Shown here piece by piece: positions 41,512 to 46,189 of a stretch of DNA of 46,189 nt. Under the pieces are notes generated by a model. It saw nothing but the letters and a program-made list of their open reading frames with translations, ran no database searches and was not told the DNA's origin. Made by a program: the position numbers and the translations under genes. The DNA is from Muribaculaceae bacterium (GTDB taxonomy: Bacteria; Bacteroidota; Bacteroidia; Bacteroidales; Muribaculaceae). Each line of letters starts with the position of its first letter. Position 1 is the first letter of the stretch. The stretch spans positions 1 to 46,189 of the forward strand of contig JAIDTL010000045.1 of the NCBI GenBank assembly GCA_029060725.1. Reading direction: 5' to 3'.

Positions 41512-42897
41512 ATGGACAAAGTTTTTCGCCTTGCTGACGATAAAAATTGCACTTTTTCTAAAAAAGTGCGCATAGAGACCTACGGTTGCCAAATGAATGT
41601 GGCAGATTCCGAGGTGGTAGCCTCTGTTTTGGGCATGGCTGGATACGAACCCACCGACAACGACGATGAGGCATCTGCCATTATATTCAATACATGCTCC
41701 ATCCGCGAAAATGCGGAGCAAAAGATCTATCAGCGCATAAGCCACTGGAAGGCTTACCGCCGAAAAGCCGGACGCAAGATCATCATTGCTGTCATCGGAT
41801 GCATGGCGGAACGCCTGAAGAAGACCCTCATCGAAGATTATGGCGTCGACGTCGTCGCAGGCCCTGACAGCTATCTCCAGTTGCCCGAACTCTTCGCCGC
41901 CGCTGAAGCCGGTGAGAAGGCCATCGACATAGACCTCAGTCTGACGGAGACATACCGAGACGTGCTCCCTCGGCGGATAGGCAATGCCGGCGTGAGCGGA
42001 TTCATTTCCATCATGCGCGGTTGCAATAATTTCTGTTCCTACTGCATCGTCCCCTACACTCGCGGACGCGAACGCTCGCGTGAGCCGGAAAGCATACTCC
42101 GTGAGCTCGCCGATCTTCGTGAACGAGGCTTCAAGGAAGTCACCCTGCTCGGACAAAACGTAAATTCCTACTCCTTCCAAAGTAGTGAGCACACTCCGTG
42201 TGCGTCCCCACGCGTCAATTTCCCGACTCTTCTTAAGATGGTGGCCGAGGCCGCCCCCGATATGCGCATACGCTTCACCACCTCCCACCCAAAAGACATG
42301 AGCGACGAGACTCTCGAAGTGATGGCTTCCCATCCAAACATTGCCCGCCATATCCATCTCCCGGTGCAGAGCGGTAGCAACAGCGTATTGAAAGACATGA
42401 ACCGAAAATACACCCGCGAATGGTATCTCGACCGCATAGCTGCCATACGCCGTATCCTCCCTGATGCCGGTATCTCCACAGATATGTTCACCGGATTCCA
42501 CAATGAATCGGAAGAAGATTTCGAGCAGACCCTCTCGCTGATGAAGGAAGCCGGATTCGACAGCGCATTCATGTTCAAATATTCTGAGCGCCCCGGCACA
42601 TTTGCATCGCAACATCTTCCCGACAATATCCCTGAGGAAGTAAAAATAGAGAGACTCAACCGCATGATAGCCCTACAAAACGAACTGAGCCTCGAATCAA
42701 ACCGCCGCGATGTCGGCAAAGAGTTTGAAGTGCTCGTGGAAGGCGTCTCCAAACGCAGTTCCGACGAGCTATTCGGACGCACATCGCAAAATAAGGTAGT
42801 CGTCTTCCCAAGAAGCACCTACAAACCCGGCGACTTCATCCGCGTTCGCGTCACAGACGCCTCTTCCGCCACCCTCCGCGGAGAAACCATAAATTAG
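41512..42897 (+). CDS. miaB: tRNA-2-methylthio-N6-dimethylallyladenosine synthase
   Basis: Radical-SAM enzyme that methylthiolates position 37 of tRNA. 461 residues: the N-terminal UPF0004 domain with its three cluster cysteines (IETYGCQMN, NTCSIREN, VIGCMAE), the radical-SAM motif CNNFCSYC (CxxxCxxC), and SHPKDMSDETLEVM. PVQSGSNSVLKDMNRKYTRE and a C-terminal TRAM domain (GKEFEVLVEGVSKRSSDELF) follow. A short insertion after GQNVNSY (about residues 224-234, SSEHTPCASPR) is encoded by a repeat (42187-42218) that matches intergenic DNA, see findings. It sits in a variable loop, so activity should survive. Confidence 0.93.
   Translation: MDKVFRLADDKNCTFSKKVRIETYGCQMNVADSEVVASVLGMAGYEPTDNDDEASAIIFNTCSIRENAEQKIYQRISHWKAYRRKAGRKIIIAVIGCMAERLKKTLIEDYGVDVVAGPDSYLQLPELFAAAEAGEKAIDIDLSLTETYRDVLPRRIGNAGVSGFISIMRGCNNFCSYCIVPYTRGRERSREPESILRELADLRERGFKEVTLLGQNVNSYSFQSSEHTPCASPRVNFPTLLKMVAEAAPDMRIRFTTSHPKDMSDETLEVMASHPNIARHIHLPVQSGSNSVLKDMNRKYTREWYLDRIAAIRRILPDAGISTDMFTGFHNESEEDFEQTLSLMKEAGFDSAFMFKYSERPGTFASQHLPDNIPEEVKIERLNRMIALQNELSLESNRRDVGKEFEVLVEGVSKRSSDELFGRTSQNKVVVFPRSTYKPGDFIRVRVTDASSATLRGETIN
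42187..42218. repeat. repeat copy inside the miaB coding sequence
   Basis: Hairpin GCACAC-TCC-GTGTGC (42189-42203) followed by GTCCCCACGCGTCAA. Bases 42192-42218 match 1010-1036 at 24 of 27 positions. It is in frame in miaB. Confidence 0.6.
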
Positions 42898-42934
42898 CAT
42901 GACATTCCCCCCAGTTATTATGTTTTAAGTTACA

Positions 42935-43176
42935 TATCCCGATTTGTAGCTGACACATGATTTCAGTTCTGTATCCTGATTTGTAGCTGACACATGATTT
43001 CAGTTCCGTATCCCGATTTGTAGCTGACACATGATTTCAGTTCCGTATCCCGATTTGTAGCTGACACATGATTTCAGTTCCGTATCCCGATTTGTAGCTG
43101 ACACATGATTTCAGTTCTGTATCCCGATTTGTAGCTGACACATGATTTCAGTTCTGTATCCCGATTTGTAGCTGAC
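42935..43176. repeat. 37-bp tandem repeat, about 6.5 copies
   Basis: GATTTGTAGCTGAC occurs at 42941, 42978, 43015, 43052, 43089, 43126 and 43163, exactly 37 bases apart. The full unit is GATTTGTAGCTGAC plus ACATGATTTCAGTTCYGTATCCY (Y = C or T). Copies differ only at a few C/T positions, and the last is cut after the first 14 bases. There are no spacers, so it is not a CRISPR. 37 is not a multiple of three, so it would not encode a regular peptide repeat. Confidence 0.95.
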
Positions 43177-43179
43177 TTG

Positions 43180-43264
43180 ACAGCTCGGAGAGCTGTAATC
43201 ATGCCAAAACCCCGGACTTCAGTCCGGGGCACCCTCAGCAAAAGCTCAGTAGCCTCGGAGAGGC
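43180..43264. repeat. three-hairpin structured repeat, copy B
   Basis: Hairpins: ACAGCT-CGGAG-AGCTGT (43180-43196), CCCCGGAC-TTCA-GTCCGGGG (43210-43229) and GCCTC-GGA-GAGGC (43252-43264). It abuts the tandem array directly. Compared with copy A, one G-C pair is inverted to C-G in stem 1 and an A-T pair is changed to G-C in stem 2, both fully compensated. Confidence 0.75.
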
Positions 43265-43298
43265 GCTTTATGGTATCATCCTGATTTTGTAAAAATAA

Positions 43299-43330
43299 AA
43301 GCCCGCCATTCAGCGGGCTTCTCTTTTATT
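43299..43330. terminator. bidirectional intrinsic terminator after the GH13 gene
   Basis: Stem AAGCCCGC / GCGGGCTT with loop CATTCA. On the minus strand it is followed by TTATTTTTAC and on the plus strand by CTCTTTTATT. It ends the amylase transcript, about 80 bases after the stop. Confidence 0.75.
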
Positions 43331-43369
43331 AAGATACGAACACGAGCTTTACTCCAGGTCGCATCCAAT

Positions 43370-43398
43370 TATGCATTATGCATTAAGAATTATGCATT
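43370..43398. repeat. ATTATGCAT-type repeat at the GH13 stop
   Basis: ATTATGCATTATGCATTAAGAATTATGCAT, ending one base from the stop codon at 43400. The unit is near-palindromic (ATGCAT), so the same repeat serves gene starts on one strand and stops on the other. Confidence 0.75.
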
Positions 43399-43399
43399 A

Positions 43400-46162
43400 T
43401 CAAATAACTATCTTCACTGTCTCTTTCCCATTGGTCACCACATAGACTCCGGCTGAGACTGCAATGCGTCCGGCATTCTCAATGCAGCCCGCTTTGCTGC
43501 CATCCATCGTATAGATTTCCGCAGGAGAAGCCGTATAGTCTACCACAATGCTACTCCCCTCACGATGCACTCTCAGTGAAGAAGCTCCTGTATCGCTCCA
43601 GACTCCCTCTACTTCAGTCACATCCAAAGTGGCGATTGAGACATAGCAGTTGGCAGCGACGGTCACTGTGCCGGCGGCTGCGCTGAAAGATGGAGTTGTA
43701 TTATATGATTTTGATACGATCTGATAAGCGGCATCATCTTTCTTGCCGAAGTTCACATTGACTGTTATTTCCTTATCGCTATTAGGATTCATTACAGTGA
43801 TCAGCTCTTTATCCCCGGCTTTGGAGATCATAGTGCGGCCTTCAGCCCAATTCGCCTGACCGCAATTATTCTCAAAAGAAGCTGTCTCTGCAAAAAGATC
43901 GGTATTGTTGTTGCGTATTGCTATCAGTTCAGAATAGTTGTCATAGAGACCCCTTCTGTTGGAATCATCCATAAGATTCCAGCGCACCGTCTTAGGATCT
44001 GTGTTGTTGCCGCCGTCACTGTTCTTGGTATTGTCATAGTTGCCAAGTTCGGAGAATTGCCATATCATGTGCGCTCCCGGAGCAAGAATCATCTGCGCAG
44101 CAGCAGAGCCTAAGCGATGCATTGAGTTGACAATATTACCCTTCACGCCTGAGACGCCCCATTGATTCTGCTTGTAGGCGAGACGCTGCTCGTCGTGGCT
44201 CTCAAGATAAGATACTGTAGATCCCCAGAGGCGATTGTCATCTTTAGGAGCATACATGCGGTTTAGATTGCTGTCGCTCTGATATCCCATGGCATACTGG
44301 CATCCGGCTTCGTTCACATTTGCCCAATTGAGCTGTCCGGTCTCTGCCATGGCATTCTCTTCGCGGGCTGTCGCAAGATTCTCATTGATGAAATATCCGT
44401 TGGGATTCACTGCCTCCACCACTTCCTGGAGCTCTTTCATACGGTCAATACGCGACTGATTGTAGGCATTTGTAGCAGCATCTCCGGAATTGGAGTATGA
44501 GTCATTGTTGCCAAGACCTTTCACAAGGTCGAAGCGGAATCCGTCAAACTTATATTCCTTCATCCAATATTCAAGAACATCCTTCCACTGCTCCTGCACC
44601 ATCGGGAAACCCTGGTTCCAATCGTTGAGCACGCTGTAGGCATGCGGAGCATTCACATTGTAGAAAGGATTCTCACTTGGTGTATACATCTGATACCAAG
44701 GATGCAGACCATCACTCTGATTGAACACCATATCAAGGATCACAGCCATCCCGTTTTGATGGCATATATCAATAAATTCCTTGTAATCGTCCGGAGTGCC
44801 GTATGCCTTGTCTGGAGCGAAATAGAAGTTCGGATTATAGCCCCAAGAAATATTTCCGTTAAATTCCATTATGGGCAGCACTTCAATCGCATTCACCCCA
44901 AGTGTCTTCAGGTAAGGAATCTTCTCGATTGCCATACGTACCGTACCGTTTCCGTTGGCTTTCCCTTCTGTGCCGGTGAAGTCGCGGAAAAGCAGCTCGT
45001 AAATGATAAGGTCAGATCGAGCAGCCCCCTTAAAATCCTTCACCTGCCAATCATAGTCGTTGATGTTGCCTTGATATATTGCCAAGGGTAGCCCATCAAT
45101 AACGTCGAAGGGATAAGCCGGGAGATCTGGATATACGTCAGTGGTGATGTATTTATCATTCCATGGGTCAAGTACAAGACGTGCGTATGGGTCACTGACC
45201 TTCTGGTTGCCATCAACAAGGAAATAATAGCCATACTGCTTTGTATTGTCAAGGCCATCTACTGTCACCCAGAAATAGCGCATTCCGTCCACATCCTGAT
45301 ATCTCATCACGTAAGCATTATCAGGTGCATAGCTATTCCATGCCCCGATAAGCACTACGTTGCTCTTTCCGGGAGCTCCCAAGCAGAATGTAACACTGCC
45401 GTCAGAATTCTTCACAGGACCCATTTTCGGAGTGCCACCGGGATAATTCTCAGCCTTCGACTCTTCGATGAAAGTATAATTCTTCACGTCAGTCACAGTC
45501 TCCCCTCCGGCAGTGGCTATAGCCTTCACTTCATAATTGCCGGCGCCGGGGAAAGTATAGTCCACGGTAAGGAGATTTGAACCCTTCACAGAGCCGATTT
45601 CCTTATCATTCACACTCAAAGTGATATCAGCCGGTTTTGTAGTGCCCACTTGAAAAGTAACCTGTGCTGTCGAAGGAGTGACTATAGAGCCGGTCAATCC
45701 TGATTGTATCGCTATCTGCAGGCCCGAATCCAGCACATCGATAAAGATATCTGAATTACCCTCTCCCTTGCCTTCCTTTGATTTGTCGGCAGTGCGGAAT
45801 ACAAACGCCAGGCGTGTCACATTTACCGCCGGGTCAGTGATGCCATAATACTCACGTATATCCCCGATATAAAGTTGCCAAAGGTTATCGCTGACGTAAG
45901 TAAGCTGATATTTATCGGAATTGTCTCCCCATGAGGGCGCATTCACCCAGTTTTGACCATTGCTGAGGCAAGCGCCCGTATGAGCATACACCTTAGCAGT
46001 GGCAGGAAGTCCCATCAGCCCCTTGTTGCCCTGGTCGGCATGAAAAAGGATCTTCACATCCTTCGAATCCTCCTGCAGCGGAGTCGGATCAGAAGTCACC
46101 TGAGCACTGACTCCCGCCACAGCTGCCAGCATCATCAGCAGCCCAATCAAATAAGTTTTCAT
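43400..46162 (-). CDS. secreted GH13 alpha-amylase-family protein
   Basis: 920 residues from the ATG at 46162 (46165 is also possible). Signal peptide MKTYLIGLLMMLAAVAGVSAQ. N-terminal beta-sandwich domains (about 25-235) come first, then a CBM48-like domain (about 250-340, NVVLIGAWNSYAPDNAYVMR) and the GH13 barrel: ELLFRDFTG, VNAIEVLPI, ILDMVFNQSDG, DGFRFDLVKG with nucleophile Asp545, YFINENLA with acid/base Glu594, and ESHDEQRLAY with Asp657. The C-terminus (YTMDGSKAG, SAGVYVVTNGKETVKIVI) is a sorting-like tail, as on the 1073-2479 protein. Starch or related glucan hydrolysis is likely. No SusCD genes are in view. Confidence 0.9.
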   Translation of the reverse strand: MKTYLIGLLMMLAAVAGVSAQVTSDPTPLQEDSKDVKILFHADQGNKGLMGLPATAKVYAHTGACLSNGQNWVNAPSWGDNSDKYQLTYVSDNLWQLYIGDIREYYGITDPAVNVTRLAFVFRTADKSKEGKGEGNSDIFIDVLDSGLQIAIQSGLTGSIVTPSTAQVTFQVGTTKPADITLSVNDKEIGSVKGSNLLTVDYTFPGAGNYEVKAIATAGGETVTDVKNYTFIEESKAENYPGGTPKMGPVKNSDGSVTFCLGAPGKSNVVLIGAWNSYAPDNAYVMRYQDVDGMRYFWVTVDGLDNTKQYGYYFLVDGNQKVSDPYARLVLDPWNDKYITTDVYPDLPAYPFDVIDGLPLAIYQGNINDYDWQVKDFKGAARSDLIIYELLFRDFTGTEGKANGNGTVRMAIEKIPYLKTLGVNAIEVLPIMEFNGNISWGYNPNFYFAPDKAYGTPDDYKEFIDICHQNGMAVILDMVFNQSDGLHPWYQMYTPSENPFYNVNAPHAYSVLNDWNQGFPMVQEQWKDVLEYWMKEYKFDGFRFDLVKGLGNNDSYSNSGDAATNAYNQSRIDRMKELQEVVEAVNPNGYFINENLATAREENAMAETGQLNWANVNEAGCQYAMGYQSDSNLNRMYAPKDDNRLWGSTVSYLESHDEQRLAYKQNQWGVSGVKGNIVNSMHRLGSAAAQMILAPGAHMIWQFSELGNYDNTKNSDGGNNTDPKTVRWNLMDDSNRRGLYDNYSELIAIRNNNTDLFAETASFENNCGQANWAEGRTMISKAGDKELITVMNPNSDKEITVNVNFGKKDDAAYQIVSKSYNTTPSFSAAAGTVTVAANCYVSIATLDVTEVEGVWSDTGASSLRVHREGSSIVVDYTASPAEIYTMDGSKAGCIENAGRIAVSAGVYVVTNGKETVKIVI

Positions 46163-46189
46163 CATAAAAGAATATATCAAAATTGCAAT

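Larger units (their letters stand above)
42898..43399. other. gene-free region with tandem array and structured repeat
   Basis: About 500 bases between miaB and the GH13 gene with no ORF supported. It holds a 37-bp tandem array, a three-hairpin repeat, an intrinsic terminator and an ATTATGCAT repeat, each listed separately. Confidence 0.8.

Noticed and set aside
41503..42615. 370-codon open frame on the minus strand
   Set aside because: It lies entirely opposite miaB and starts inside it; the miaB frame holds all the conserved motifs.
42935..43176. CRISPR array
   Set aside because: The 37-bp units are contiguous with no variable spacers, and no cas genes are in the window.

Overview
The window comes from a gut-type Bacteroidales chromosome, most likely a member of the Muribaculaceae or a close relative (inference, no search was run). 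The sequence evidence is: promoters of the Bacteroidetes type (TTTG, 19-20 bp, TAnnTTTG), almost no Shine-Dalgarno sites, secreted proteins whose signal peptides end in ...AQ, a meso-diaminopimelate dehydrogenase, the order parA-parB-DUF5683-MltD, and an orphan galactitol-type EIIC beside KduI. No tRNA, rRNA, insertion sequence, integrase or true CRISPR array was seen.

Layout. 0-3.2 kb: ddh (lysine/peptidoglycan), a secreted hypothetical protein on the minus strand, and a gene-free AT-rich stretch with a possible minus-strand small RNA. 3.2-10.5 kb (+): parA, parB, a DUF5683 membrane protein, a LysM lytic transglycosylase, an MsbA-like ABC exporter, and a PurN fused to a CD225-like membrane domain. 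10.6-16.6 kb: a minus-strand polyprenyl diphosphate synthase, then polA, pfkA and a lipid A-type acyltransferase. 16.8-19.2 kb (+): an EIIC-type carrier and a KduI that carries a signal peptide, suggesting a periplasmic step in 5-keto-4-deoxyuronate use. 19.4-33.1 kb: almost wholly minus strand. From the promoter downwards it encodes a basic-tailed membrane protein, a 1030-residue Tubulin_2-type protein, a zinc-ribbon/TM/MORN protein, exported hypotheticals, a PEGA/Sel1 protein, a VanZ-like membrane protein, an acidic exported peptide and a paralogous Sel1 protein. Two plus-strand genes (helical protein and Sel1-like protein) diverge from it at 33.3-35.1 kb. 35.2-39.7 kb (+): M16 peptidase, Dus, DUF2807 and a polysaccharide flippase. 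39.9-42.9 kb: an acetyl/succinyl-CoA transferase facing miaB, with overlapping promoters. 42.9-46.2 kb: a 37-bp tandem array, a structured repeat, and a secreted GH13 amylase on the minus strand.

The main candidate for an undescribed system is the Tubulin_2 locus at 19.8-35.1 kb. Tubulin_2/FtsZl1 proteins have been proposed as cores of membrane-remodelling systems; here the partners are envelope-directed Sel1, PEGA, MORN and membrane proteins, not the vWA/OmpA/GTPase set described for the family.

Other notable signals are the PurN-CD225 fusion, the exported KduI, an in-frame repeat inside miaB that matches an intergenic copy 24 of 27 bases, a two-copy three-hairpin repeat with compensatory stem changes, promoters that imply leaderless mRNAs, and low-complexity repeats placed exactly at gene starts and stops.
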